Part shown: in pieces, positions 21,939-29,785 of the stretch
How the letters are laid out: each line of letters begins with the position of its first letter
Position numbering within the stretch: the first letter of the stretch is position 1
Translations under genes and position numbers: made by a program
The notes under the pieces: model-generated
Told to the model about the DNA's origin: nothing
Seen by the model: only the letters and a program-made list of their open reading frames with translations
Databases searched by the model: none
From: CAYTSW01 sp964440605
GTDB taxonomy: Bacteria; Planctomycetota; Phycisphaerae; Phycisphaerales; UBA1924
DNA length: 29,785 nucleotides
Direction of reading: 5' to 3'
NCBI GenBank assembly: GCA_964440605.1
Contig: CAYTSW010000018.1
Location: 1-29,785, forward strand

Positions 21939-23369
21939 ATGTCCGGGACGAGAGGAATGAGCGGGAGCGGTGCGTGGATCGGCGGGGCCGTGGTCGGGGC
22001 AATGGTGACGGCGGGGGGAATGTGGGCGGTCGCGGGCGACCTCCAGCCGCCGTCGGGACCGGTGGCGCCGACGTTCAAGACGCTCACCGAGGTCGAGCCG
22101 CGGATCGCGATCAACGACGTGAACACGCCTGGCAACGCCTCGGCGCGCGCCGTGATCGATGCGCCCGGCTCGTATTACCTCGCGGGCGACGTCGAGGTGC
22201 CCGCGGGGCAGGACGGCATCCGCGTGAACGCGGACGATGTGACGATCGACCTCAACGGCTTCAGCCTCCGCTGGTCGGGGTCGTCCATCACGGGCGACAA
22301 CGGCATCGAGGCGCCTGGCCGCAGCCGGCTGACGGTGCGCAACGGGCGCATCAGCGGCTTCCGGGGTGACGGCATTGTGGCGGGCGACGACGCCACCATT
22401 ATCAACATCGACAGCTCGAACAACTTCTTCGGTTCGGGTCTGAACCTCGGCGCCCGCGCGCTTGTGCGCGAGTGCTCGGCGCGGGGCAACCAGGTCACCG
22501 GCATCGACGTCGGCGACGACTCGCGCATCATCGACAGCTCGGCGAGCAACAACGGGTCGGCCGGGTTCCGGCTCGACGACAGCGCGATGGCGCGCGGGTG
22601 CGTCGCCTTCAACAACGACGGCCGCGGCTTCTTCGGGAGCGTGCGCAACCGGTTCGAGCAGTGCACCGCGCGGGACAACAACAGCGACGGGTTCTTCGGC
22701 GGCAACGCCACCGTCGCGGTCGCCTGCGTCAGCCAGGGCAACGGGCTCAACGGCTTCCGCTTCGGCGGCGGCGCGAGCGTGAGCGATTGCTCGTCGAGCG
22801 GCAACCAGGGCGACGGCTTCGAGATGCTGCGCAGCGCGACCGTTCGAGGCTGCGCCGCCGATGCGAATAACGACAACGCCTACCGCCTCGGCGACGACAG
22901 CGTGATCGTCAACAGCTCCGGCAACTTCAGCGTCAACGACGGTCTCTTCGCTCCCGCGGGCGTCACCGTCGAGGGCTGCACCTTCGCCAACAACGGCGAT
23001 AACGGCATCGAGGTCGGCGAATCGAGCACGATCCGCGGCAACACGCTCCGCCTCAACGATGGCTGCGGCGTCTTCGCGGGGTCGTACAACATCATCGAAG
23101 AGAACATCGCCGTCGGGCACCGGCTCGGCGCCTCGGGCGACTTCGAGTCGAGCATCGGCATTCTGGTGCAGGGCAACGGCAGCCGCATCGATGAGAACCA
23201 CGTTGCCGACAACAACCAGGGCATCCGTGTGGTCGGCGTAGGAAGCACGATCGTGCGCAACACCGCGTCGGGAAATGATGTAACGCTGGCGAACACGTCT
23301 GGAAACAACGACGCGCCGTTCGGTTCCGTCTTCGGCGCAGAGCCGTACGACAACCTCGCCGCGCCGTAA
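21939..23369 (+). CDS. secreted right-handed beta-helix protein 1 (21-residue rungs)
   Basis: A 476-aa protein with a signal anchor (about residues 12-31), then AGDLQPPSGPVAPTFKTL and EVEPR, a leader shared with other proteins here. Next comes SYYLAGDVEVPAGQDGIRV and VTIDLNGFSL, typical of NosD/PbH1-like beta-helices. From about residue 179 the rungs repeat at exactly 21 residues, with Cys or Ser at the same place in nine successive rungs and NN or GN turns after it. The end (FGAEPYDNLAAP) is a variant of the family's trailer. It is probably an outer surface or periplasmic protein; function unknown, and carbohydrate binding or lyase activity is only a guess. GGAG lies 4 nt before the ATG. Confidence 0.88.
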   Translation: MSGTRGMSGSGAWIGGAVVGAMVTAGGMWAVAGDLQPPSGPVAPTFKTLTEVEPRIAINDVNTPGNASARAVIDAPGSYYLAGDVEVPAGQDGIRVNADDVTIDLNGFSLRWSGSSITGDNGIEAPGRSRLTVRNGRISGFRGDGIVAGDDATIINIDSSNNFFGSGLNLGARALVRECSARGNQVTGIDVGDDSRIIDSSASNNGSAGFRLDDSAMARGCVAFNNDGRGFFGSVRNRFEQCTARDNNSDGFFGGNATVAVACVSQGNGLNGFRFGGGASVSDCSSSGNQGDGFEMLRSATVRGCAADANNDNAYRLGDDSVIVNSSGNFSVNDGLFAPAGVTVEGCTFANNGDNGIEVGESSTIRGNTLRLNDGCGVFAGSYNIIEENIAVGHRLGASGDFESSIGILVQGNGSRIDENHVADNNQGIRVVGVGSTIVRNTASGNDVTLANTSGNNDAPFGSVFGAEPYDNLAAP

Positions 23370-23529
23370 GTCGGGGGCGCGCCGGGGCGATGAGCGTCGC
23401 CGATCGACACAATGCGGCTAGGACTTCGCGCGCTCATGCGTTAGGCTTGCGCAGGGCACGCTCGGCGTGTCTCGTGCGGGCCTAGGACGCGTCCGCGCCG
23501 GACTACGAAGAAAGAAAGGCAAGAACGAG

Positions 23530-24999
23530 ATGGCGACGTGGAAGATCGGAGCGGCGTTTGCGTTGGGTGTGGCAAGCGCGTGGGGTGTGTCGGTGGTCGC
23601 GGGTGACCTTCAGCCGCCGGCGGGCCCGGTGACGCCGACGTTCAAGACGCTCGACGAAGTCGAGCCGAGCACGCCGATCGAATCGCTGCCGGGGGATGCG
23701 ACGGCGCGACACGTGATCACGCAGCGCGGGGCGTATCACCTGACCGGCAACATGAACGCGGCGTTCGCCGGGGAGATCCTCATCGAGGTGGCGACGAGCG
23801 GCGTGACGATCGATCTGCGCGGGTTCACGCTCGGCGCGTCGAACATTTCGGACCACGTGATCCTGGATGTGTCGTCGGGCGGCGCGGACGGGCTGACGGT
23901 GCGCAACGGTCGGATGCAGGCGACCTCCGATGAGGCGATTTTCGCGCCCAGCGCGGGGCAGTGTCTTATCGAATCGATCAGCTTCAGCGGCGCGGACGCG
24001 CTCGGGGGTGACGCGGTGGTGGTGGGTGACGGCTCGATCGTGCGGGACATCCGCGCGGTGAGCGGCGGTGGTGTTGTCGTGGGGAACAACTCTGTCGTTC
24101 AGCGCGTCACCAACGTCTCCGGTCGCGAGACGGTGAAGGCCGGAGATGGGTCTGTCGTCTCGGACATCACGATCGACGGGATCAATGGCGGCGCCGCGAA
24201 CCGGCTGATCCAGGTGGGTGACGGGTGCACCATCGAGCGCGTGCGGGCGCGTGATGCTCGCAACCGCGGGATCGCGGCGGGTTCGCACGCGACGATCCGG
24301 GACTGCTCGTTTGTCAACCATGGAGGACCGGACTTTGACGCGGGGTCAAACACCGTGGTTGCGAGCGGTGATTCCTCCATTGTGGAGCGTGTGACGATCG
24401 AGTTCTGGGGCGACACGGGTATCTCCGTTGGCACCGAGAGTGTGGTGCGCGATTGCGTGATGGTCGGCCCGGGAGAAAACAGCACGGGGATCAGCATGGG
24501 CGGCGGATCGCTCGTTGAAGGCTGCAGCGTGCGTGACTACGAGCTCGGGATCTCCGTGTTCGGCTCGCGTGTGCGGTCCTGCTACGTGTTCAACTCCTTG
24601 AACATCGGGATCCTCGCCGGCTCGGAGTCGATCGTGGAGGGCTGCCAGGTTGTGGCGAGTGGCGTCAACGCGATCACGGCTTCCTTTGGCACGGTGATCC
24701 GCGGCAACGTGCTGCGCGACAACGCGGGTGGCATTGTGGTTGGTGGTGACACGCGCGTCGAGAACAACCAGCTCGATGGTGACCAGATCAGGGTGACTGG
24801 GCCCGACAACGTGATTGACGGCAACGTGATCACCGACCTGTCGCTGGACGCGATTTTCGTCAGCAACGTCGGGAACACGATCACGCGAAACCGCCTAAGC
24901 GCCGGCGCGGCCGGCTACAACATCATCGCCGGCAACAGCGTCGGGACGATCCGGACCTCGCCCGTCGGCGCGGATGCCTGGGACAACTTCGATTTCTGA
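23530..24999 (+). CDS. secreted right-handed beta-helix protein 2
   Basis: A 489-aa paralog of the previous gene. The signal segment (MATWKIGAAFALGVASAWGVSVV) is followed by AGDLQPPAGPVTPTFKTL and DEVEPSTPI. GAYHLTGN and VTIDLRGFTLG open the helix, then about 15 looser rungs (GDGSIVRDI, GNNSVVQRV, GDGCTIERV, GSHATIRDC, GTESVVRDC and so on) each turn once. Rung length varies more than in protein 1. It ends with the trailer GTIRTSPVGADAWDNFDF. It lies 160 nt after protein 1; AAAGG precedes the ATG. It probably faces the outside of the cell; substrate unknown. Confidence 0.87.
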   Translation: MATWKIGAAFALGVASAWGVSVVAGDLQPPAGPVTPTFKTLDEVEPSTPIESLPGDATARHVITQRGAYHLTGNMNAAFAGEILIEVATSGVTIDLRGFTLGASNISDHVILDVSSGGADGLTVRNGRMQATSDEAIFAPSAGQCLIESISFSGADALGGDAVVVGDGSIVRDIRAVSGGGVVVGNNSVVQRVTNVSGRETVKAGDGSVVSDITIDGINGGAANRLIQVGDGCTIERVRARDARNRGIAAGSHATIRDCSFVNHGGPDFDAGSNTVVASGDSSIVERVTIEFWGDTGISVGTESVVRDCVMVGPGENSTGISMGGGSLVEGCSVRDYELGISVFGSRVRSCYVFNSLNIGILAGSESIVEGCQVVASGVNAITASFGTVIRGNVLRDNAGGIVVGGDTRVENNQLDGDQIRVTGPDNVIDGNVITDLSLDAIFVSNVGNTITRNRLSAGAAGYNIIAGNSVGTIRTSPVGADAWDNFDF

Positions 25000-25014
25000 G
25001 GAGGATGCTGCGAT

Positions 25015-25635
25015 GTGTGGAGGAGAAGGAACCGCGGCGATCGCGGCGTCGTGGAGGACGTCAGCATCCGCAACTGGGGCAGCCAGGGGATCAGCCTGCT
25101 CGCTGACGGCGAGGTGCGCACCAGCCGCGTCGTGTGCGAACAGGCCGACGTCGGTTCGACTGGCATCGCCATGACGGGCAACGGCCTCGTCGAAGGCTGC
25201 CTGGTGCGCGGCTACATCACCGGCATCGACGCGGGCTCCCGGGTCTGGATTGCGGAGAACAGGGTGGAGTACGGCTTCCCCCCGTCCCTAGCCTCGGTCC
25301 GCGGCATCCGCGCCGGCTCGCGATCAACCGTGATGAACAACGCGGTGCAGTTCAGTCTCGTCGACGATCTCGCGTTTGAGCTTGGCTCCGACAGCCGCGC
25401 GATCGACAACTTTGCCATCGGCGGGAAGCTCCGGGTCTTCGGCAGCAGAACCGCCGTCGAGGGGAACTACGTGGTTGACGCGTTCACGCTGTCCATCTGG
25501 GTGACCGGCGCCGACAACAGTGTGACGCGTAACCGCGTGCGCAACGGCTTTTTCTCCGTCGACCCGACTGACGGCCTGGGCACGATCCGCACGACACCCG
25601 TGGGCGCGGGGCCGTGGGACAACTTCGACTACTGA
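25015..25635 (+). CDS. N-terminally truncated beta-helix paralog 3
   Basis: This 206-aa frame matches the C-terminal half of its neighbours: rungs such as VVEDVSIRNWGSQGISLLADGE, then GLVEGCLVRGYITGIDAGS, and the trailer GTIRTTPVGAGPWDNFDY. Signal peptide, GDLQPP leader and first rungs are missing. It begins 15 nt after the stop of protein 2, with GTG 25015 preceded by GAGGAGGA, so it could be translated, but the product would lack a secretion signal. It may be a relic of a deletion between paralogs, or an assembly collapse of this repetitive locus. Confidence 0.75.
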   Translation: MWRRRNRGDRGVVEDVSIRNWGSQGISLLADGEVRTSRVVCEQADVGSTGIAMTGNGLVEGCLVRGYITGIDAGSRVWIAENRVEYGFPPSLASVRGIRAGSRSTVMNNAVQFSLVDDLAFELGSDSRAIDNFAIGGKLRVFGSRTAVEGNYVVDAFTLSIWVTGADNSVTRNRVRNGFFSVDPTDGLGTIRTTPVGAGPWDNFDY

Positions 25636-25667
25636 ACACACGCCGGCGAATACGCGAATCAACCGAA

Positions 25668-25692
25668 GCCGTTGGACAACTTCCGCAACTCA
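25668..25692 (+). repeat. relic of a beta-helix 3' end
   Basis: Twenty of 25 bases match the last codons of the preceding gene (25611-25635), with GGACAACTTC fully conserved, 57 nt further on. It would read P-L-D-N-F. It may be what remains of another paralog end. The match is short, so chance is possible. Confidence 0.35.
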
Positions 25693-25813
25693 ACTTCCGC
25701 TACCAAAGATAACGCGGCTGCGCGCAACCCAACACCACGACGGCGGTAGCATCGGCTGACCGCGGCGGAGGCCCTCCGCCCGCGCCCCGTCTCTTTCCCG
25801 AACGGAGCCCCTC

Positions 25814-26905
25814 GTGACCGACCCTCTCAGCGAGCATCAGCCGCAGCACATCCCCGAGACCGCCGATCCTGATGCGGCGGTGGAGGCCGTCCGCAACGCC
25901 CACGCGACGCTCCGCGCCGAGATCGGCCAGGTGGTCGTCGGGCAGGCCGAGGTGGTCGATGAGCTGCTGATGGCGATGTTTTGCCGCGGCCACGCGCTGG
26001 TCGTCGGTGTGCCGGGGCTCGCCAAGACGCTGCTGATCTCGACGATCGCCAAGAGCGTGTCGCTGAGCTTCAGCCGGATCCAGTTCACGCCCGACCTGAT
26101 GCCGAGCGACATCACCGGCACCGAGGTCATCGAGGAAGACAAGAGCACCGGCGCCCGCGAGCTGCGCTTCGTGAAGGGGCCGATCTTCGCGAACGTCATC
26201 CTCGCCGACGAGATCAACCGCACGCCCCCCAAGACCCAGGCCGCGCTGCTCGAAGCGATGCAGGAGCACCAGGTGACGACCGGCGGCATGCAGCACAAGC
26301 TGCCCGAGCCCTTCTTCGTCCTCGCGACGCAGAACCCCATCGAGCAGGAGGGCACGTACCCCCTGCCCGAAGCGCAGCTCGACCGCTTCATGTTCAACAT
26401 CGTCATCTCGTATCCCGGCGAGGAGGACGAGGTGGAGATCATTCGCCGCACGACGAGCTCGACCGAGGCGACCGCCGAGCCGGTGATCGACGCGGCCGAC
26501 GTCATGAACGTGCAGCACCTCGTGCGCTCGTGCCCCGTCGCGGACCACGTGATGCGGTACGCGTTGCGGTTGGTGCGCGCCACGCGCATCCGCGAGCACA
26601 CGCCGGAGAACCCCAAGCCCCAGATCGTTCAGGACTACCTGAGCTGGGGCGCCGGTCCGCGCGCGAGCCAGTACCTCGTGCTGGCGGCCAAGGCCCGAGC
26701 CGTGCTCAACGGCAACTTCCACGTCACGCCCGACGATGTGAAGGCCATCGCCCTCCCGGTGCTGCGCCACCGCATCATCACCAACTTCAACGCCGAGGCC
26801 GACAACGTCACCACCGACGATGTCATCCGCACGCTGTTGAAGGAGACGCCCATCGACGGCTCGAGCGAAGGCGAGCGCCGGCGGATGGAGACGGTGATGC
26901 GGTAG
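25814..26905 (+). CDS. MoxR family AAA+ ATPase
   Basis: MoxR ATPases are chaperone-like and help mature or regulate partner proteins, often working with DUF58 and von Willebrand A proteins. This 363-aa protein has Walker A GVPGLAKT at 65-72, the FTPDLMPSDITGTEV segment, Walker B VILADEINRTPPKTQAALLEAM, sensor 1 ATQNPIEQEGTYPLPEAQLDRFMF and a C-terminal lid (DYLSWGAGPRASQYLVLAAKARA). The GTG start at 25814 has GGAG 6 nt upstream. The usual DUF58 and VWA partner genes are not downstream; a terminator and a converging gene follow. Confidence 0.95.
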   Translation: MTDPLSEHQPQHIPETADPDAAVEAVRNAHATLRAEIGQVVVGQAEVVDELLMAMFCRGHALVVGVPGLAKTLLISTIAKSVSLSFSRIQFTPDLMPSDITGTEVIEEDKSTGARELRFVKGPIFANVILADEINRTPPKTQAALLEAMQEHQVTTGGMQHKLPEPFFVLATQNPIEQEGTYPLPEAQLDRFMFNIVISYPGEEDEVEIIRRTTSSTEATAEPVIDAADVMNVQHLVRSCPVADHVMRYALRLVRATRIREHTPENPKPQIVQDYLSWGAGPRASQYLVLAAKARAVLNGNFHVTPDDVKAIALPVLRHRIITNFNAEADNVTTDDVIRTLLKETPIDGSSEGERRRMETVMR

Positions 26906-26950
26906 ACCGCCGCGGCACGAAGGCACTCAGGCACACGCGAAGCACAAAGA

Positions 26951-26982
26951 AACACCCGCCCGGGCTCGTCCGGGCGGGTGTT
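26951..26982. terminator. bidirectional terminator between moxR and the PEP-CTERM gene
   Basis: A 13-bp perfect stem (AACACCCGCCCGG, CCGGGCGGGTGTT) with a GCTCGT loop lies 45 nt after the MoxR stop and 62 nt after the stop of the converging gene. The U tract is short on both strands. Confidence 0.75.
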
Positions 26983-27044
26983 CGTGTAGTCGCGCCTCTC
27001 GGAGTGGAGAGCGGCGGCGGAGATGGGCTGTCAGAACCGCTCGA

Positions 27045-27752
27045 TCAGCGGCGGCGGCGGACCAGCGCCAGCGAGGCCACGCCCGCCAACGTCCAGGTGC
27101 CGGGGGCGGGGACCAGAATGGCGAGGTCGGTGAGCAGTTCGGCGGTGCCGCCGCCCGTGCCGGTGTGGCTCGCCGTAGTCGAGATGGTGAGCGTGTAGTC
27201 GTCCGGGGCGATCTCAAGGAGGCCCGAGTTGCCCACGACGTCCTCGACGCTGTCGTTGGTCGTCAGGTCGAACTCGAAGACCACGCCGCCCACAGCGCCG
27301 ACGAGCTGGATGAAGAACGCGCCGTTGGCGTCGACATCGTTCGTGTACGTGTACGTCGCGAGGAAGAAGCGGGTGTCGTCGGTGGTGAAGTCGACGACCA
27401 TCGACGTGGAGGCGATCGACGAGGGGTCGGTGTCGCCGCTGAAGTCGAGGTTGGTGATGTTGGCGACGCCCTCGTAGCGAAGCTCCATCTCTTCATCGTC
27501 GCTCGAGATGTCAGAAAACTGCGCGGCATTGGCGGCGGCAAAGCCGACGCCGAACTCTTGGTCCGTCGCGGAGAGCCCCTGTGTAAAGGGTCCCATGCCG
27601 GGTACCGTCAGATCGTCCACGTCGGGCGTGCCCGTGCCGGCGTCGGCCTGCACGTCGAGCGTGCGGCTCACGTCGGGCGTGCCGACGATGCCCGCGGCCG
27701 CGACCGGCGCAAGCGCCAGCAGCGCGCAGGGCGCAAGGTATGCGTGATTCAC
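27045..27752 (-). CDS. PEP-CTERM sorting-domain protein
   Basis: A 235-aa secreted protein. The signal peptide (YLAPCALLALAPVAAAG) is followed by a beta-rich, Asp/Thr-rich domain without recognised relatives, and the C-terminus is VPAPGTWTLAGVASLALV plus RRRR. That is the exosortase target pattern also seen at 49-183. The start is a GTG at 27752 with GGAGGAG 8 nt upstream, giving the signal peptide at once. The middle contains many small polar residues (VDFTTDDTRFFLATYTYTND), as in extracellular beta-sandwich domains. It lies alone between MoxR and the fourth beta-helix gene. Confidence 0.87.
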   Translation of the reverse strand: MNHAYLAPCALLALAPVAAAGIVGTPDVSRTLDVQADAGTGTPDVDDLTVPGMGPFTQGLSATDQEFGVGFAAANAAQFSDISSDDEEMELRYEGVANITNLDFSGDTDPSSIASTSMVVDFTTDDTRFFLATYTYTNDVDANGAFFIQLVGAVGGVVFEFDLTTNDSVEDVVGNSGLLEIAPDDYTLTISTTASHTGTGGGTAELLTDLAILVPAPGTWTLAGVASLALVRRRR

Positions 27753-28300
27753 TGGTACAACTCCTCCGATTGGCGTCCCAGCCTCGTCCCTGTGCGTGAG
27801 CCGAAGCAGGCGGTCTGATCTCTCTTGGTCCGCGCGGTGACAAACCATCGCGGTGTCCACAACCCTGTGCCGGATATGGACTTGAGGAGCGTAGAGCAGA
27901 ATCGGGCGGATACAACCGCCGTGGCGGCGATTCCCGGCACATTGTTCCGGCTTTATCGGCTTCGTCATTGCAGGCGATGAACGCCGCTCCGGCACTCGAG
28001 CCGGCAGCCACCCCTTCCACCTGTCCCCGATCTCTCGAAGTCCAGTTGAACATGGGATATATGGGGATTCTGGGTCTTCCCGGTCGAAGACTTGGCGCGA
28101 CATCGCGCCCCCGGGATAAGGCAAAACCACTTGTCCTGTAAAGACTTATGGGTCACGCTTGCAGTTCGGGTGAATTCGAGCCAACTCTCTACGCGTCGTC
28201 CACGCGTTGATTTAGACTCTTCGCGAGAGGACGCATGCCTACCCGACCACCGTGTGGGTTCGGATGCGACAGAGGGAACACCCTCCCGAGGGCTTCCTCC
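27753..28300. other. intergenic region with promoters, no recognised gene
   Basis: This 550-bp region separates two divergent secreted-protein genes and probably holds both promoters. A TAGACT at 28213-28218 is a possible -10 for the beta-helix gene. A few short frames exist on both strands, but none has a ribosome binding site or family likeness. An in-frame ATG at 28235 with GAGAGG 4 nt upstream could extend the next gene by 22 codons. Confidence 0.45.
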
Positions 28301-29566
28301 ATGAATGACGGAATGTGGCGTATCGGCGCGATGGTTGTTGCTGCCATTGCACTCACTTGGACCGCCGCCCAGTGGCGGGCGCTGGCGTCGGATGAGCGCT
28401 CAGGCGCCGATCAGTACGGTGCGCAACGCGGCACATCGGCTTCGCCGGCGGCCAGAGTCGGGTGGACCCGCAGCGCCCGCCAGGCGGCCGCCGCGACGCA
28501 GACCGACACCAAGCTTCTCCCCCCGGGCGGGCCGATCGGCGGCACGATGAAGGCGCTGAACGACATCGAAGCGCGCATCCCCGTCGCCGAGCCCTTCGTG
28601 GGCCCGGGCGTCGGCGTGCGGTTCCTCATCGACAAGCCCGGCTCCTACTACCTTGCCGAGGACATCTTCGTCCCGGCGGGCGTCGACGGGCTGCGCGTCG
28701 TGGCCGGCCCCGTCACGATCGATCTCAACGGCTTCTGCATCCGCGGTGAGGCCTTCTCGGGCGACGCCATCGTCGCTGAGGCCGACGAAGCGGAAGTCAT
28801 CATCCGCAACGGCTTCGTCCGCAAGGTCGACGGGCGCGGCGTGGTGGTCGGGGGCGAAGCGGCGATCATCGAGGACCTGCTCATCGGTGACATCGGCTCG
28901 CTCGGCCTGGACCTCGGCGCCGAACGTGAGACCATCGTCCGGCGTGTCTGCATCGACAACGCCGGCAGCAACGCTCAGGCGAGCGAGCGTGACGGGGTGC
29001 GCATCCACGGAGCGGGCGTCGCGCGGCTCGAAGGCGTCTCCATCAACGCGCCCGCGGGAGCGGGCATCGTTGTTCAGCCCGGGGCAACCGCGATGGTCAA
29101 CGACGCCTCGATCATCCGACCCGCGACGCAGGGCGTCTTCGCCCGCGGGCGGCTCGTCATGCGCCGCTCCGCCGTCGAATCGCCCGGCGGCGTCGGCATC
29201 GACCTCGGCGCCGACTGCATCCTCGAAGACTCACGCGTCGCGGGCATCACCGGCCCGGGCATCCTGATCGGCGATCGTTCACGCGTCGAACGCAACACCG
29301 TCCGCGTCGAGCCCGTCGGAGAGCCCTTCAACATCGGCATCGAACTCGTCGGCGACGGCGGGATCCTCCGCGACAACGAGGTCACCGGCGGCGGCGACTC
29401 CTACTTCGGCATCCGACTCGTCGGCTCGGAAAACCTCATCGCCGGCAACTCCAACGCCCAGAACGGCGGCTGGATCGTCAACACCGACAACTTCCTGGGC
29501 CCGATCATCACCAATGCCTCGGGCTTCACCGCCAACCGCAACCCCTTCGCCAACCTCGACTACTAA
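28301..29566 (+). CDS. secreted right-handed beta-helix protein 4 (divergent)
   Basis: A 421-aa relative of the 21939 and 23530 proteins. The signal anchor (MWRIGAMVVAAIALTW) is followed by a longer polar linker, then a diverged leader TKLLPPGGPIGGTMKALNDI and EARIPV. SYYLAEDIFVPAGVDGLRV and VTIDLNGFCIRG match the opening strands of protein 1 closely. About a dozen turns follow (GDRSRVERNTVRV and others), and the end is NRNPFANLDY, a variant of the trailer. The start is uncertain between ATG 28301 and ATG 28235. It lies some 2.7 kb from the tandem group. Confidence 0.84.
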   Translation: MNDGMWRIGAMVVAAIALTWTAAQWRALASDERSGADQYGAQRGTSASPAARVGWTRSARQAAAATQTDTKLLPPGGPIGGTMKALNDIEARIPVAEPFVGPGVGVRFLIDKPGSYYLAEDIFVPAGVDGLRVVAGPVTIDLNGFCIRGEAFSGDAIVAEADEAEVIIRNGFVRKVDGRGVVVGGEAAIIEDLLIGDIGSLGLDLGAERETIVRRVCIDNAGSNAQASERDGVRIHGAGVARLEGVSINAPAGAGIVVQPGATAMVNDASIIRPATQGVFARGRLVMRRSAVESPGGVGIDLGADCILEDSRVAGITGPGILIGDRSRVERNTVRVEPVGEPFNIGIELVGDGGILRDNEVTGGGDSYFGIRLVGSENLIAGNSNAQNGGWIVNTDNFLGPIITNASGFTANRNPFANLDY

Positions 29567-29732
29567 CCCGCGCCGCGGGCTCACCGATCAGGACCGACGT
29601 CATTGCCGCGCGCGCCTATGCTTCCTGAGCCGGGCGACGACGGCCGCACGCTCCCCTCCCCGCGTCCGTCCGCGACGAATCGCCACGCCCGCCCGGCGCT
29701 GAGCGCGACACAATCATTCGGGGGTTCCCACC

Positions 29733-29785
29733 ATGCCGCACATCATCGCCGAGCCGTGCATCGGAACCAAGGACACCTCGTGCGT
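29733..29785 (+). CDS. ferredoxin, N-terminal fragment
   Basis: The frame MPHIIAEPCIGTKDTSC, then V, runs off the window end. The C-x7-C spacing and the EPCIGxKDxSC pattern are those of the seven-iron ferredoxins of the Thermus type, which carry one [3Fe-4S] and one [4Fe-4S] cluster and transfer electrons in the cytoplasm. GGGGG lies about 9 nt before the ATG. Only 17 codons and part of the next are visible. Confidence 0.8.
   Translation, partial: MPHIIAEPCIGTKDTSC

Noticed and set aside
21507..23201. 564-codon minus-strand frame opposite beta-helix 1
   Set aside because: Val/Ala/Asp-rich shadow of the repetitive helix gene.
24974..25174. ATG at 25013 as the start of a small gene
   Set aside because: That frame gives low-complexity Ala/Ser sequence, while the GTG 25015 frame continues a clear beta-helix.
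25700..26926. 408-codon minus-strand frame opposite MoxR
   Set aside because: MoxR on the plus strand has all AAA+ motifs; this is its shadow.
27853..27861. DnaA-box-like GTGTCCACA
   Set aside because: It matches only 7 of 9 positions and is single, without a cluster, so it is no evidence for an origin.
1..29785. tRNA, rRNA, CRISPR arrays, insertion sequences or prophage genes
   Set aside because: I looked and saw none: no cloverleaf-like segment, no regularly spaced identical repeats and no transposase or integrase motifs.

Overview
This is a GC-rich bacterial assembly contig end. It most resembles a planctomycete of the Phycisphaerae type. The reasons are two secreted proteins ending in a VPAPG-type PEP-CTERM sorting signal, and a family of secreted right-handed beta-helix proteins whose signal peptide is followed by a GDLQPP-type leader. 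No rRNA or other taxonomic marker is present, so the assignment is an inference. Bases 1-48 are not biological: they are an Illumina TruSeq P7 adapter including its index. A 100-N assembly gap lies at 11947-12046.

Layout. 49-183: tail of a PEP-CTERM protein and its terminator. 268-3913: gamma-glutamyltransferase (-), a small acidic protein (+), a lone NuoE (-) and a secreted YceI protein (+). 4063-8064: a minus-strand operon of four genes, each overlapping the next by 4 nt: a leader-module protein, a GT39-type glycosyltransferase, a PAP2 phosphatase and an LptF/LptG permease. It looks like an envelope lipid or glycan operon. 8352-10793: small lipoprotein, MFS transporter, and a coiled-coil/basic-tail protein. 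11196-14230: parB (broken by the N gap), a Nudix hydrolase and a histidine kinase. The last two carry perfect parS palindromes inside their reading frames, so this is probably an origin-proximal partition locus. 14262-21379: ABC ATPase, HD phosphohydrolase, a hairpin-repeat cluster, a GNAT plus membrane-protein pair, RmuC, an arginase-family ureohydrolase and FliS. 21939-25635: three tandem beta-helix paralogs, the third lacking its N-terminus. 25814-29785: MoxR ATPase, a PEP-CTERM protein, a fourth beta-helix paralog, and the first 18 codons of a Thermus-type ferredoxin.

Main points of interest. (1) Two perfect parS palindromes lie inside genes beside parB, read in different frames. (2) A beta-helix protein family shares a fixed N-terminal leader and a C-terminal trailer. 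One member has an exact 63-bp (21-residue) period with a cysteine ladder, one is truncated, and one protein carries the leader without a helix and heads the envelope operon. (3) There is a cluster of related hairpin repeats around 15465-16421. (4) Flanking codons suggest that only about 9 nt are really missing in the parB gap.
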